In this document: positions 8,434-18,816 of the stretch, piece by piece
Layout: each line of letters starts with the position of its first letter
Numbering within the stretch: the stretch's first letter is position 1
NCBI RefSeq assembly: GCF_000953135.1
Contig: NZ_LN614827.1
Span: forward strand, 2,447,001 to 2,511,000
Direction of reading: 5' to 3'
Source of the DNA: Legionella fallonii LLAP-10
GTDB taxonomy: Bacteria > Pseudomonadota > Gammaproteobacteria > Legionellales > Legionellaceae
DNA: 64,000 bases
The notes under the pieces: model-generated
The model's database searches: none
The model's input: only the letters and a program-made list of their open reading frames with translations
What the model was told of the DNA's origin: nothing
Program-made: the position numbers and the translations under genes

Positions 8434-10251
8434 ATGGCGTTATCAGATATCATTATCAGTGATCTAGTTCTAAAGCAAACTAATGCTGCCATTAGCGAGT
8501 CCAATTACCATGGCCTTCGCCAATATCTCCTGGAAAGGAAACCTTTATTAACCGTAACCAACGCAATTAATTCACTGCTCTCCGAACAAATCAGTATAGA
8601 AAGGCAAGAATTTATTCAAAAACACACTCAATTGGCCTGTGAGGCACAAAGAAACAATGATATTCAGGAAGTAGCTGCCGATGAGCAAGAGCAAATTAAC
8701 GACAATCTCTTACATGAAAGTTATGCTAAAGAGTTGCCAGTATTAGAACGAACTATGTCGCAATTGGATGTAAAGTGTTTTGTTCAACAAGGGCACTTTG
8801 AGCGCTTACACAGTGAACGACAGGAATTGAAAGTAAACCTTGAGCAAGTGGGGCAGGCACTTGAAAGAAATCGTAATGAGCGCCAAATATTGAGTAATCG
8901 CTATCTTTATGGCATACAATTTCCGCAGGGCACCGTCCATACCCATCCATCGACTGTTATCTACCCCCAACCCTACGCAAACTCTGGTCTTGTTCTTTCA
9001 TTACAAGATCAAATTATCTGGGATAGACTTTTAAATGAAGAAAATAGGCTCAATGCAGAACAACAAAGGTTAGATTCCCTTGCTGATTCGAAAGAAGGAG
9101 AATATAAGCGAGGAGAACAAAAACTAAATGGCTTACTTAGTGAAAAAAAATATGCTGAAGAACGATATAGTGAGGTAAAACGACAAATAGAATTCGTCCT
9201 TCCCAATAAAGAACAGCAACGCCAAATCAGAAGTCAAGAACGATTTCATCGTGACGTCGCTAGAAAACAGGATGATTTCACCCTCCAACAACTATCCCCT
9301 AAAAATCAAGAAAGGTTAAGACAACTCATAGCAACACAAGATTATGCGCAAGAAAACCAACGTAGCGCTCTGATGAGTCAAGTCTTCAAAACAAGCTACT
9401 CTGTTTTTACTAGCCAGCTCGAGTTGACTCTACAACAAGGCGGTGCTTCTAAAATCAAATTCAGCGAGCGTGAAGCATTAAAAACAATTATTGAAATAAT
9501 GAAGAACTGCAATCAAATGGAAGAAAAAGAACAAGAAATTAATCAATCATTGCGTAAAGAAAAAGAACAACTACGTATGTTGCAACAAAATTTAGCGGAC
9601 AGTAATGAACAACTGAGACAATTCATCACTTCTAAGCCACTACTCATTAAAGAAAATGAACGACTTAAAGAGGAAAATAAGCAACTTGCTCTTAGTAGCG
9701 AATCGGCTGCTTTTCATAGAGCTAATTCGTTTTACAGTTCGCTTTTTGGTATCAGTTGTGGTCTTATTAGTGCAGGCATAATCAATGGTGCAATATTACT
9801 AAATCCAATACTCCTTACTATTCCCGGAGCATTTGCTATAGTGGCCGTTGTTTCAGTGATTATTGCCATAGTAGCTCACTGCAAAAAATCATCTAATGAC
9901 GAGCAAGTTGAGAATAATAAGAAAATCATTAGTGAGAATGAATCAACTATCTTTGATGAATGTAAAAAAGCCAATGACATTAGTGAAGTAACCATTCCTA
10001 ATATCAATGCGCAAATAGAACAAACGGCGAATACCATTGCACTGATAGAACAAGAACTCCAGCAGCATCATCAAGCGATGAGTCAATTGTTGCACAAAGC
10101 ACAAAATGTCACTGGAGCTCAAGGCAAAAATAATGTCTTCTTCCTCAAAGCAGGCAATATTGATCCCCAGGCGCAGCCTTCTGCCCCTATCTATGATGAG
10201 TCAATAGACGATATAGATAGCGGTGTCGGTTTTGGCAATGGCCTACGGTAA
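8434..10251 (+). CDS. Coiled-coil protein with a membrane hairpin, candidate effector
   Basis: The product is 605 residues and not recognised as a named family. It is rich in Glu, Gln, Lys and Arg. Long heptad-like stretches lie at about 85-280 and 365-425, with another at about 490-560. Two closely spaced hydrophobic segments at about 435-456 and 458-484 (LLTIPGAFAIVAVVSVIIAI) suggest a membrane hairpin. The C-terminus carries PSAPIYDESIDD, an acidic disordered tail. There is no signal peptide. This architecture (coiled coil plus late hairpin, acidic tail) is common among Legionella translocated proteins that sit on host membranes. Effector status is inference. GAGGAG precedes the start. Confidence 0.8.
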   Translation: MALSDIIISDLVLKQTNAAISESNYHGLRQYLLERKPLLTVTNAINSLLSEQISIERQEFIQKHTQLACEAQRNNDIQEVAADEQEQINDNLLHESYAKELPVLERTMSQLDVKCFVQQGHFERLHSERQELKVNLEQVGQALERNRNERQILSNRYLYGIQFPQGTVHTHPSTVIYPQPYANSGLVLSLQDQIIWDRLLNEENRLNAEQQRLDSLADSKEGEYKRGEQKLNGLLSEKKYAEERYSEVKRQIEFVLPNKEQQRQIRSQERFHRDVARKQDDFTLQQLSPKNQERLRQLIATQDYAQENQRSALMSQVFKTSYSVFTSQLELTLQQGGASKIKFSEREALKTIIEIMKNCNQMEEKEQEINQSLRKEKEQLRMLQQNLADSNEQLRQFITSKPLLIKENERLKEENKQLALSSESAAFHRANSFYSSLFGISCGLISAGIINGAILLNPILLTIPGAFAIVAVVSVIIAIVAHCKKSSNDEQVENNKKIISENESTIFDECKKANDISEVTIPNINAQIEQTANTIALIEQELQQHHQAMSQLLHKAQNVTGAQGKNNVFFLKAGNIDPQAQPSAPIYDESIDDIDSGVGFGNGLR

Positions 10252-10303
10252 CGTTAAAAAGTAAAAGGTGCCCTTTACAAATTGAGGAAATGTCTTTAAA
10301 TAA

Positions 10304-10410
10304 TAGACCTCTTGCATAACTAACAGATTGTTTAAAGTGCAAGATGCAACGTACTGATAAACGATTTATTACGTGCTAGCCAACAATAATGTGGTGATGT
10401 AAGAGGCCTA
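10304..10410. repeat. Short inverted-repeat element (MITE-like remnant)
   Basis: TAGACCTCTTGCAT at 10304-10317 is mirrored by ATGTAAGAGGCCTA at 10397-10410, with 12 of 14 positions matching after inversion. The 107-bp length and terminal arms resemble a non-autonomous transposon relic. A similar TAGACCTCTT occurs near 23577. Confidence 0.45.
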
Positions 10411-10482
10411 AGAAAGACAATATTTAGGGATAAGCAATAATGGCCGTAGTAATGCAGTTAGATTTTGAATAGGAATAGTATT

Positions 10483-10923
10483 ATGCCCATAGATAAATTT
10501 AATCAATTTCTAGGAAATAATTGTGGTGTTACAAAGGACGTTGTCGATAAAGCGCTAGATGGTGAGCTAGTAAAAATAACATCATTATTTTTTCAACCTT
10601 ATCGTTCTAAATCAGATCCTTGGCATAGAGCAGCTTCTATAGTGACTGCTCCTGTTTGTTCTTCAATTCTAGCGGCGGAGTCTGCTTTGTTGTCCCTTTT
10701 ATTAGGTTGTAAATCCATTATTGATTTAATCATATTAGATCCAGAAAATGCCAAGGAGAATATGGGAAATTCAGCCGTATTTTTGATAGCTGCGGCTATT
10801 ACCCTATTTGTTGCCTTGATTAGTCCTATAATCAACGGGATTAATTTAGTTTTTGGCGGGATGATGACTATGTTACAAACTGACAGAGAAGAATATTCTT
10901 CATCACTGTCTTCTGGATATTAA
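10483..10923 (+). CDS. Small membrane protein of unknown function
   Basis: The product is 146 residues from the ATG at 10483, which has AGGAA eight bases upstream. The frame also has a TTG six codons earlier. Two hydrophobic stretches are seen, at about 52-78 (SILAAESALLSLLLGC) and 95-120 (AVFLIAAAITLFVALISPII), with a polar N-terminal 45 residues and a Ser-rich tail. The segment PWHRAASIVTAPVCS precedes the first helix. I do not recognise the family. It is separated from the upstream coiled-coil gene by a MITE-like relic, so co-transcription is doubtful. A perfect hairpin lies about 70 bp downstream. Confidence 0.7.
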   Translation: MPIDKFNQFLGNNCGVTKDVVDKALDGELVKITSLFFQPYRSKSDPWHRAASIVTAPVCSSILAAESALLSLLLGCKSIIDLIILDPENAKENMGNSAVFLIAAAITLFVALISPIINGINLVFGGMMTMLQTDREEYSSSLSSGY

Positions 10924-10990
10924 TACAAGAAAGTGCGAGCAATCCTGTGTAACATAGGTCGGCCAACAACCTGACCTAAATATAACCTAT

Positions 10991-11025
10991 GTAGCCTTGA
11001 TGCAGTGCAGCGTAATCAAGGCTAC
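10991..11025. repeat. REP-like palindrome, possible terminator
   Basis: GTAGCCTTGAT and ATCAAGGCTAC form a perfect 11-bp stem around a 13-base loop containing GCAGCGTA. It is related to the palindrome at 27145-27230. It lies between two convergent genes and could end transcription in both directions. Confidence 0.6.
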
Positions 11026-11065
11026 TTTGGATTTGACATTCCATAGAATGTATAGTCCTTTAACT

Positions 11066-11479
11066 CTATAACACAATTAAAGCCAAAGCACAGACCAACC
11101 AGATGCACGAACTAACAAGATAGGTATGGGGATAAGGTTTAAAGTTTTTTTTGCGATAAATCAGCAAATCAAAACCAAATACCGGAGCGAGAGGAAGGAT
11201 AGTTAATACTATAATGCATGCTATATAAGAAGATACTTGGCCAAATGGAATTATATAAGTTAACATCCTTACAAGCCAATTCAGTACCTCACGAAAATAA
11301 TATACTACCCATAAGGCCCAATAATCATAACTGAGCATAAGCCAAGATGCTGCCAACAAAGGAAGAACTAATTTAGCTCCCTTAATGTCCATTATCTTCT
11401 TAAACATTCTTATAAATTCTTGCGAAAAAAACGTGATGATGGCAGCAAAAAAAACCACTGCTGCTAAAGTAAATAACAT
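11066..11479 (-). CDS. Small polytopic membrane protein
   Basis: The product is 137 residues from the ATG at 11479, which has AAAGGAAT about seven bases upstream. An in-frame start six codons earlier lacks this. Four hydrophobic helices are visible: residues about 2-19, 35-60, 78-100 and 115-135. WLMLSYDYWALWVVYYF is the most distinctive stretch. No charged catalytic motif is seen and I do not recognise the family. The gene appears to be monocistronic and is followed by a REP-like hairpin. Confidence 0.7.
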   Translation of the reverse strand: MLFTLAAVVFFAAIITFFSQEFIRMFKKIMDIKGAKLVLPLLAASWLMLSYDYWALWVVYYFREVLNWLVRMLTYIIPFGQVSSYIACIIVLTILPLAPVFGFDLLIYRKKNFKPYPHTYLVSSCIWLVCALALIVL

Positions 11480-11585
11480 ATTTATTCCTTTTCTCAATAT
11501 ATAAAATCATATATAAAACTAGCGATGTTGATGTACGTTCTATACAAACAGCATCACTATATTTCGAATATTTTGCCTTGAAAGC

Positions 11586-13436
11586 TTATTGTCTTTCTTC
11601 CAGAGCTTCCCATCGCTCAAAATATTCAGTCAATAAAGCCTCTTCTTTCGCCAATTCTTGACCAACTTTGGCAATGGTTTGCGCATCTTGTTGATAAAAT
11701 TGGGGATCAGCCATTTGTAATTGTAACGCCGCAATCTTCTTTTCTAACTGCTCAATTTGCTGAGGTAATCTGGATAATTCTCTTTGCTCATTAAAGTTCA
11801 ATTTATTCGTTGGATTACTTCGTTTTGGTGCAGAAGCTGTTTTGGCAGCAACTTCACGTTGCTGTTTTTTGTGCATTTTATATTCGTCATAACCACCAAC
11901 AAACTCATTAAATTGCCCATCTTCCTCATAAACAAGCACACTAGTCACAACCTGATTAATGAAAGCCCTATCATGACTAATTAAAATGAGCGTTCCTGGG
12001 TATTCTACAAGCATACTTTCTAAAAGCTCTAATGTTTCAATATCTAAATCATTAGTAGGCTCATCCATTACTAACAAATTGACTGGTTTGGCAAACAGCT
12101 TAGCTAAAAGTAACCGATTTTTTTCTCCGCCCGATAAGCAAGACACAGGCTGGTTGAATCGCTCCGCAGAAAATAAAAATTCACGCAAATAACTGGCCAC
12201 GTGCTTTTGCTTGCCATTAATAGTGACATAATCAGCACCATCGCCTACATTAAACATCACTGTTTTATCTTCTTGTAGTTGACTACGTAGCTGATCAAAA
12301 TAGGCGACATTTAAGGAGGTGCCTTGTTTAATAGTACCGGAATCAGGCTGTAGCTCCCCTAATAATAAACGAACCATAGTCGTCTTACCGCAGCCATTAG
12401 GGCCAATAATGCCTAATTTATCCCCTCTAGTCAGTAATAATGAAAAATTGCGTACTAAGGTTCTATCAGCAATTGCATAATTGACTTGCTCCGCTTCAAT
12501 CACCATAGAGCCAGAACGGGTTACATCCACCGCCAAAGATTTTACTGTTCCTAACTGATTACGGCGTGCTTTGTACTGATCTCTTAATGCTTTTAAGGCA
12601 CGCACTCTTCCTTCATTACGAGTGCGTCTCGCTTTGACACCGGTACGAATCCAAACTTCCTCTTCTGCTAGTTTTTTATCAAATAATTCATTCTGTTTTT
12701 GTTCGCTAAGCCTTATGGTTTCACGCCTATCCAAATAAGTTTCATAATCACATTCATGCTGGTAGAGCTTACCCCTATCAATTTCTACAATTTTATTAGC
12801 CACCTGCCCTAAAAACTCTCTATCATGGGTGACCACTACTACGCTGCCATTAAAGCTTTTTAGATAAGACTCCAGCCATTCAATTGCTTCTATATCTAAA
12901 TGGTTGGTGGGCTCATCCAATAATAACAAATCAGGGGATGTAAGAAGTGCCGCACCAAGTAGAACACGTCTTTTCATTCCACCAGAGAGACTATTCATCT
13001 GTGCAGCAATATTAATACCTAAGCGAGTAGCCATAGTTTCAATCTTGGGTAATAAATCCCATGCATGCAAATTATCCATTTTTTGTTGGCATAGAGCCAA
13101 TTTATCCATGTCTTCTTGCTGAGATAACTCATTAAATTGCGCTAATGCTTCTCCGACTTCGCCTAATCCTTTTACCAAAAAATGATAAACCGATTCTTCA
13201 TCAGTCATAGGTACTTCTTGAGTAAGCCCTGCTACACGCAATCCAGAAAGTTGTTGAATCTGACCGCTGTCAGGAATGAAATTGCCTTGTAACAACTTAA
13301 GAAGAGTGGATTTTCCAGCACCATTTCGTCCAACCAAAGCAATTCTATCTTGAGGTTGAATTTGCCAATTGGCCTGATCTAGCAAATAATTACCGGCAAG
13401 GATAAGCGTGACGTCATTTAGGGAAACTATACTCAT
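11586..13436 (-). CDS. uup: Uup-type ABC-F ATPase
   Basis: This soluble tandem ATPase of the ABC-F class is about 616 residues; the class acts at the ribosome and in DNA stability. The two nucleotide-binding domains have Walker A motifs GRNGAGKST (near 36) and GPNGCGKTT (near 345). The signatures are LSGGMKRRV and LSGGEKNRL, with LLLLDEPTNHLD and LLVMDEPTNDLD Walker B regions. The C-terminal segment from about 530 is a predicted coiled coil, the hallmark of Uup within ABC-F. The ATG at 13436 gives MSIVSLNDVTL; a TTG lies six codons upstream. The gene is separated by about 120 bp from the retropepsin gene and is probably a separate unit. Confidence 0.93.
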   Translation of the reverse strand: MSIVSLNDVTLILAGNYLLDQANWQIQPQDRIALVGRNGAGKSTLLKLLQGNFIPDSGQIQQLSGLRVAGLTQEVPMTDEESVYHFLVKGLGEVGEALAQFNELSQQEDMDKLALCQQKMDNLHAWDLLPKIETMATRLGINIAAQMNSLSGGMKRRVLLGAALLTSPDLLLLDEPTNHLDIEAIEWLESYLKSFNGSVVVVTHDREFLGQVANKIVEIDRGKLYQHECDYETYLDRRETIRLSEQKQNELFDKKLAEEEVWIRTGVKARRTRNEGRVRALKALRDQYKARRNQLGTVKSLAVDVTRSGSMVIEAEQVNYAIADRTLVRNFSLLLTRGDKLGIIGPNGCGKTTMVRLLLGELQPDSGTIKQGTSLNVAYFDQLRSQLQEDKTVMFNVGDGADYVTINGKQKHVASYLREFLFSAERFNQPVSCLSGGEKNRLLLAKLFAKPVNLLVMDEPTNDLDIETLELLESMLVEYPGTLILISHDRAFINQVVTSVLVYEEDGQFNEFVGGYDEYKMHKKQQREVAAKTASAPKRSNPTNKLNFNEQRELSRLPQQIEQLEKKIAALQLQMADPQFYQQDAQTIAKVGQELAKEEALLTEYFERWEALEERQ

Positions 13437-13553
13437 ATAAAAACTCTTACTCAATCAACAAAGAACGGAACCTGGTTGTTCTTACCCAGAATCATATCTT
13501 TCACTCAATATTTCCCGGTTGTAAGCAACCGGACTACGATTTTAGCGATAATT

Positions 13554-14048
13554 TTAATTAATTCGCTTTAATATTAACTTCTTATTTTGCTGCTCTAAAT
13601 TAAATTTAGATAATACATTCATCCCCAACAATACTTCATCATCACTACTGTTGGGCATAATAACTGCTTTAACATCCTGCAAAGAAAACTCCCCGAAAGA
13701 CAGTTTTTGCACTCGAGTCAAATATCCTGTGACTTCGCCATTGGCCGTCGTCATCGTTATGGGATAACTGCCATTAATATGTAGGCGATCAGCAACACTT
13801 TGGGGAATAGCAACTAGTGTTGCTCCTGTGTCGACAAGAAACTTCACAGGATAATCATTAATTGTTCCTTTAACGTGATAATGACCGTCTTGAGTCGCAC
13901 TTAAAACCATTTCACTGCGGCCAGAGATGTATGCCTGCTTTTCAGGCTGCCCCTGGTAGTAAAAAAATAAAAATAATCCAATAAATAAAATAGCCCAGAC
14001 CAGCAAAAACATGACACGAGCGGTACGGTCGTATTGTTCATTACTCAT
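13554..14048 (-). CDS. Membrane-anchored retropepsin-like aspartic protease
   Basis: The product is 164 residues. One N-terminal membrane helix (about 13-31) is followed by a periplasmic single-lobe aspartic protease domain. The catalytic motif is FLVDTGATLVAIP, with Asp73-Thr-Gly. A later VLLGMNVLSKF segment matches the hydrophobic-Gly flap end of clan AA enzymes. This fits the bacterial family of retropepsin-like proteases with an N-terminal anchor, whose substrates are largely unknown. It starts 2 bp after ridA ends, so it is almost certainly co-transcribed with ridA and spoT. Confidence 0.9.
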   Translation of the reverse strand: MSNEQYDRTARVMFLLVWAILFIGLFLFFYYQGQPEKQAYISGRSEMVLSATQDGHYHVKGTINDYPVKFLVDTGATLVAIPQSVADRLHINGSYPITMTTANGEVTGYLTRVQKLSFGEFSLQDVKAVIMPNSSDDEVLLGMNVLSKFNLEQQNKKLILKRIN

Positions 14049-14050
14049 AA

Positions 14051-14440
14051 CTAACTATTAGCTGAAGGTAAAACCATAATGCCATCCATTTCAACCTGCG
14101 CACCCCGAGGTAACGCGGCAACACCGATTGCAGCTCGAGCAGGATACGGCTCAACAAAATGACGACTCATTGCTTCATTGATCAAGGGAAAATGGCTTAG
14201 ATCAGTCAAATAAACAGACAATTTTACAATATGAGCTAAAGAACCGCCGGCTGCCTCACAGACAGCAGCTAGATTTTCTATGACCTGATTAATTTGCGAC
14301 TTAATATCATCACTACATAGTTGCATCGTTTGGGGATCAAGTGGAATTTGACCTGACAAGTAAACCGTGTCACCGCAACATATTGCTTGACTGTAAGTAC
14401 CTATAGCTTCTGGTGCCAATTTAGTATTGATTGGTCGCAT
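14051..14440 (-). CDS. ridA: RidA family 2-iminobutanoate/2-iminopropanoate deaminase
   Basis: RidA hydrolyses reactive enamine/imine intermediates such as 2-aminoacrylate made by PLP dehydratases, protecting PLP enzymes. The product is 129 residues, the normal length. Family features are [12 protein letters not shown] near 9-20, GQIPLDP near 31-37, [10 protein letters not shown] near 69-78, and the C-terminal [21 protein letters not shown] with the conserved Arg and Glu. Its start overlaps the spoT stop by one base, which indicates translational coupling. A PLP dehydratase that could generate its substrate is encoded at 29358-30317. Confidence 0.95.
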   Translation of the reverse strand: MRPINTKLAPEAIGTYSQAICCGDTVYLSGQIPLDPQTMQLCSDDIKSQINQVIENLAAVCEAAGGSLAHIVKLSVYLTDLSHFPLINEAMSRHFVEPYPARAAIGVAALPRGAQVEMDGIMVLPSANS

Positions 14441-16590
14441 TAATTATCCCCTTGTTTTTTTCTATAGAGCCGCATTACTACTTTATTCGATCTTAATCGA
14501 CGCATCACTCGAGCAAGATGAGTTCTATCATTAACACTGATTGAAAAAGTAACTGCATTATGACGCCCATCACGTGGATCAACATTAATGTTACCTATAT
14601 TCGATTCTGATTCCGAAATAGCTGTTGCTAGAGCAGCTAGTACTCCTCGTTCATTAGGAACATCTACTGTGATATCAACCCAGTATTCTCCTTGGACTTT
14701 CTCATCCCAGCGTAGAGCAATAAATTGCTCAGGATGGCTACGTGAATTTTTAAAGGTGGAGCATTCGCTGGAATGGACAATAATACCTCTTCCTTGTTGA
14801 AATTTTCCAACAATATTGTCACCGGGTATAGGTTGGCAACACTCACCAAAATGCACCACCATCCCCTCTGTTCCTTTAATAGCTAAAGGACAAGTTTTGT
14901 TATTTCTATCCAGTTCATTAGAGTCGTGTTCGACAACCAAACGTTTGGCAATCACCATTGCCATCTGGTTCCCTATCCCTATGGCATACAACAAATCATC
15001 TTGTGTTTTGTAGTGTAAATCGCTAAGTAAGGCATGCAGGGACTCCGGTGGTATTTTTGCGTAATCGCTCGATAATTCAGCAAGAGCTTGCTCCAATAAC
15101 CGTTTGCCTAAAACGATTGACTCAGCATGTTGCTGGCTTTTCAGAAAATGACGAATATTAGAGCGAGCTTTACCTGTCACAACAAAATTTAGCCATGAAG
15201 GGTTGGGATGGGCTCCAGGAGCAGTAATCACTTCAACTGTTTGACCATTAGATAATGGAATACTCAATGGCACCAATCGTCTATTTACTTTGGCAGCAAC
15301 ACAACTATTCCCCACGCCAGAATGGACTGTGTAGGCAAAATCTACAGGCGTAGCCCCCTTAGGTAACTCCATAATATGCCCTTTAGGGGTAAAAACATAT
15401 ACTTCATCTGGGAACAAATCAATTTTTACGTTTTCAATAAATTCCAGTGAACTTCCTGTACTACGTTGCATTTCCAATAAACTTTGCACCCACTCCCTTG
15501 CTCGCAATTGGGCTTCATTAACTTCCAAACCAGAAGATTTATAAATCCAGTGTGCCGCAACGCCATTATCCGCTACCTTATCCATTTCTCGAGTACGTAT
15601 TTGCACCTCGAGTGGCACCCCAAAAGGACCAAATAAAGTCGTGTGTAACGATTGATAACCATTCGCTTTAGGGATGCCAATATAATCTTTAAAGCGTTGA
15701 GGAACTGGCTTATAAGTACAATGTAATGCCCCTAAAATCCTATAACAGGAATCGATGTCTTCTGTGATCACACGAAAAGCAAATACATCGGTAATTTCAG
15801 TAAACGATGCCTTTTTCAAACGCATCTTGCGATAAATACTGTATAAATGCTTTTGTCTACCAAATACTTGCTCATAGGGAATATTAAGCTGGGCTAAAGC
15901 GTGCTGGAGATCTTTTTCAATAGTTTGCGTTAATTCCCGTCTGTTGCCTCTAGATTTTTCCACTGCCGATTTAATGGCTCTATATCTCATAGGATATAAG
16001 GCCTGAAAACCTAAATCTTCTAGTCCAACATAGATGGAGTGCATCCCCAAGCGATTGGCAATAGGAGCATAAATTTCAAGTGTTTCAATGGCAATGCGTC
16101 GGCGCTTGGCATAAGGCATAGCTCCTAAAGTACGCATATTATGTAGGCGATCAGCCAGCTTCACAATGATAACACGGATGTCTTTGACCATAGCTAAAAC
16201 CATTTTGCGGAAATTTTCCGCTTGTGCTTCAGCTTTGGATTCAAATTTTATTTTTGTTAATTTAGTTACGCCATCAACTAACGCGGTCACTTCTTCGCCA
16301 AATTGACGTGTTAAATCTTCTTTACTAATAGAAGTATCTTCAACCACATCATGGAGTAAAGTAGCCATAATCGTTTGGTAGTCCAGCCTCATTCTTGCAA
16401 GAATTAAGGCTGCGGCTACGGGATGGGTAATATAAGGCTCGCCTGATCGGCGCATTTGGCCATGGTGTGCTTTTTCAGCAACCAGATATGCTTGATAACA
16501 TTTTTCTATTTGCGCCTGCTCTAGATAGCATTTCAGCTCTTCATCGAGCTCTTTAAAGTAGCTCACGCAGTACTCCCTAATATCCAACAT
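14440..16590 (-). CDS. spoT: SpoT, bifunctional (p)ppGpp synthetase/hydrolase
   Basis: SpoT makes and degrades the stringent alarmones ppGpp and pppGpp. The product is 716 residues, near the family norm. The hydrolase HD domain is intact, with His56, HD at 80-81 and ED at 84-85, plus [12 protein letters not shown]. The synthetase domain has the ANGYQSLHT motif near 308-316. A TGS domain near 390-450 ([16 protein letters not shown]) and a C-terminal ACT domain ([15 protein letters not shown]) follow. Intact hydrolase residues argue for SpoT rather than RelA. In Legionella SpoT responds to fatty-acid and other starvation cues and controls the switch to the transmissive phase. It heads a spoT-ridA-retropepsin unit. 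Confidence 0.97.
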   Translation of the reverse strand: MLDIREYCVSYFKELDEELKCYLEQAQIEKCYQAYLVAEKAHHGQMRRSGEPYITHPVAAALILARMRLDYQTIMATLLHDVVEDTSISKEDLTRQFGEEVTALVDGVTKLTKIKFESKAEAQAENFRKMVLAMVKDIRVIIVKLADRLHNMRTLGAMPYAKRRRIAIETLEIYAPIANRLGMHSIYVGLEDLGFQALYPMRYRAIKSAVEKSRGNRRELTQTIEKDLQHALAQLNIPYEQVFGRQKHLYSIYRKMRLKKASFTEITDVFAFRVITEDIDSCYRILGALHCTYKPVPQRFKDYIGIPKANGYQSLHTTLFGPFGVPLEVQIRTREMDKVADNGVAAHWIYKSSGLEVNEAQLRAREWVQSLLEMQRSTGSSLEFIENVKIDLFPDEVYVFTPKGHIMELPKGATPVDFAYTVHSGVGNSCVAAKVNRRLVPLSIPLSNGQTVEVITAPGAHPNPSWLNFVVTGKARSNIRHFLKSQQHAESIVLGKRLLEQALAELSSDYAKIPPESLHALLSDLHYKTQDDLLYAIGIGNQMAMVIAKRLVVEHDSNELDRNNKTCPLAIKGTEGMVVHFGECCQPIPGDNIVGKFQQGRGIIVHSSECSTFKNSRSHPEQFIALRWDEKVQGEYWVDITVDVPNERGVLAALATAISESESNIGNINVDPRDGRHNAVTFSISVNDRTHLARVMRRLRSNKVVMRLYRKKQGDN

Positions 16591-16732
16591 GGCTTTTAAT
16601 ACCTCTCGTTGTCAAATTATGGTTTTACGCTTCGCCCTTAGACGCTATGCTTTGCTTAAATACCATAACTTGGTTCACAAGTGGTATATTTATAGAGGGT
16701 TCAGCCTCCAAATGCAAAGTGAATAACTGATA

Positions 16733-16939
16733 TTAATCTTCTTTATCTAAAATGTCCGGGGTAATAAAACCTTCTGCAATTTCTCGTAAAGCAACTACAG
16801 TGGGCTTATCATTTTCCCACTCAACCATAGGCTGATCGCCTCGCACAGCTATTTGTCTTGCTCTTTTAGTTGCGACCATGACCAATTCAAATCGATTTGC
16901 GACATGCTCTAAACAATCTTCAACAGTAACTCGTGCCAT
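16733..16939 (-). CDS. rpoZ: RpoZ, RNA polymerase omega subunit
   Basis: The product is 68 residues, beginning [20 protein letters not shown], the classic omega N-terminus, followed by KRARQI. Omega wraps the beta-prime C-terminus and, in Gammaproteobacteria, contributes to a ppGpp binding site. That fits its usual place between gmk and spoT. The 140-bp gap to spoT may carry a separate spoT promoter. Confidence 0.95.
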   Translation of the reverse strand: MARVTVEDCLEHVANRFELVMVATKRARQIAVRGDQPMVEWENDKPTVVALREIAEGFITPDILDKED

Positions 16940-17007
16940 AAATTTCTCCAGTCATTATCAACAGACTTTATTTTATCTGTTTCTCACTCAAACCCTATAT
17001 TTTACCG

Positions 17008-17631
17008 CTATGACAGCAGGAAAGAAAGCAATTTTACTTGTTTCTTTACCTGTCTATCCATACGCAGACGATTTGCAATCACTATGGCCTCTAACTCCGC
17101 TGCCGCATGCTCAAAATTATCATTTACAATTAAATAATCAAACTCGGGATAATGACTCAGTTCATCTTGAGCTTTTTTCATCCGTTCACTAATGACTTCA
17201 TCTTTATCCTGACGTCTGTTCATCAGCCTTGATTTCAACTCCTCTAATGATGGAGGAATAATAAAGATACTTATAGCATCAGAGAAGATACGCCTAATTT
17301 GCTCAGCCCCTTGCCAATCTATATCTAATACTACATCAATACCCTGCGCCAGTCTTCCAGCGATTTGAGCTGTAGACGTACCATATAGATGGTTAAATAC
17401 TCGAGCATGTTCAATAAAAGCATTGTCATCGACCATGCGGATGAACTCTTCTTCACTGACAAAAAAATAATCGACTCCATTTCTCTCCCCTGGCCTCATT
17501 GCCCGGGTAGTGTGAGACACAGAAACTTCAATAGAGTCAAGCGTTTCTATAAGATATCTCACTAAACTCGTCTTGCCCCCCCCAGAGGGTGCAGCAACAA
17601 TATATAGATTTCCAGTATAATCACCAACCAT
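17008..17631 (-). CDS. gmk: Guanylate kinase
   Basis: Gmk phosphorylates GMP to GDP with ATP. The product is 207 residues from the ATG at 17631; a GTG three codons upstream overlaps the yicC stop. The P-loop is [11 protein letters not shown] near 14-24. The GMP-binding region has [19 protein letters not shown], and the lid has [17 protein letters not shown]. All are intact. It is immediately downstream of yicC and upstream of rpoZ, a widespread arrangement. Confidence 0.96.
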   Translation of the reverse strand: MVGDYTGNLYIVAAPSGGGKTSLVRYLIETLDSIEVSVSHTTRAMRPGERNGVDYFFVSEEEFIRMVDDNAFIEHARVFNHLYGTSTAQIAGRLAQGIDVVLDIDWQGAEQIRRIFSDAISIFIIPPSLEELKSRLMNRRQDKDEVISERMKKAQDELSHYPEFDYLIVNDNFEHAAAELEAIVIANRLRMDRQVKKQVKLLSFLLS

Positions 17632-17636
17632 ATAGA

Positions 17637-18503
17637 TCACTCAATATTTTGTATTTGTTCACGCATTTGTTCAATGAGCACTTTCATTTCAACAGCACTT
17701 TGTGTTAATTCCACTGAGTCAGACTTTGAACTTAGCGTATTAGCCTCTCTATTCAATTCTTGCATTAAAAAATCCAACCTTCTACCGGCTATTTTATCAT
17801 ACTCTAAAGTACGATTGACTTCTGCAATATGTGTTTGTAACCTATCCAGTTCTTCACTCACATCATACCGAGATAAAATAAGGGCAATCTCTTGTTCAAC
17901 ACGAGACTCGGCCACTTCAATTTGTACCGTATGAAGGCGATTAAGTAATTTTTCTTTGATTTGATTTGCCGATGCAGCCACTATGGCCCTTGAACGCTCC
18001 ACTTCACGATTCAAAGCCTGCACTCGATCGATCACATGCGCTTTTAAAGCATTACCTTCCTTTGCTCTGGCCTCGCTTAATTGCTCTACAGCATCTAAAA
18101 ACAACTGCAAAGTTTGTTTACTTAATTCATCTATATCCAGTTGACTTGTCTGCACTATGCCTGGCCACGCAAGCACTTGACTTACAGTCAAATCATTAGC
18201 TAAATGATGAGATGTAGCTAATTGATCACTTAGATCTATCAACGCATTTACCATACCCATATTTATAAGCATAGACTGATTATTGGAACTTGTATCTTGG
18301 TATTTAAGTTGACACTCCAGCTTACCACGATTTATTTTATCTCGTAATGTTGCTCTAAGAGAGGTTTCCATGAAACGAAACGCTTCTGGTAAACGAAATG
18401 ATACATCCAAATAACGATGATTAACGGATCTAATTTCCCAGCAAAGATGACCTGCTTCAATCTGTTTCTGAGAGCGTGCAAAAGCTGTCATGCTATGAAT
18501 CAT
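17637..18503 (-). CDS. yicC: YicC family endoribonuclease
   Basis: The product is 288 residues. Other YicC proteins start MIxSMTAxAR, so the ATG at 18503 ([11 protein letters not shown]) is chosen over an upstream in-frame ATG. Family segments are [18 protein letters not shown] near 27-44, and the C-terminal [21 protein letters not shown]. In E. coli YicC is an endoribonuclease implicated in small-RNA turnover; that role is transferred by family. Its stop overlaps the possible GTG start of gmk. It is divergent from rph across a 313-bp gap. Confidence 0.92.
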   Translation of the reverse strand: MIHSMTAFARSQKQIEAGHLCWEIRSVNHRYLDVSFRLPEAFRFMETSLRATLRDKINRGKLECQLKYQDTSSNNQSMLINMGMVNALIDLSDQLATSHHLANDLTVSQVLAWPGIVQTSQLDIDELSKQTLQLFLDAVEQLSEARAKEGNALKAHVIDRVQALNREVERSRAIVAASANQIKEKLLNRLHTVQIEVAESRVEQEIALILSRYDVSEELDRLQTHIAEVNRTLEYDKIAGRRLDFLMQELNREANTLSSKSDSVELTQSAVEMKVLIEQMREQIQNIE

Positions 18504-18785
18504 AAAAACACCAACCGATAGTAACTTAGTGCGAATATACCCCAATTGCAAACGGTTGGACAGAGATTTGTTCTTTAAATAATCATTTTTAAATCAATCC
18601 CAAGCGCAGAAAAGGCTCCTCCACAAAGCGCATTGTGTCACAATCAGGAAATCCTTCGTCGCAAGCTGCTCTAGAGGACACCAGTTTCTTAATTCGATGT
18701 CAGTTTCGAATAAAAATGCCGCCTGCTTCACTTAACAGTCATAAGTCCAATCACCGAATAAGGTGCAACTCCAACGTTAACGCGT

Positions 18786-18791
18786 TATACT
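18786..18791 (+). promoter_or_regulatory. Possible -10 element for rph
   Basis: TATACT lies 25 bp before the rph start, in the 313-bp gap between divergent yicC and rph. No convincing -35 is visible. The rest of the gap shows no gene. Confidence 0.3.
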
Positions 18792-18816
18792 TCCCTATTT
18801 TACCGAGGATTATGCA

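Noticed and set aside
11784..12192. Plus-strand frames inside uup
   Set aside because: They are antisense to a well-supported ABC-F gene and show no independent start signals.
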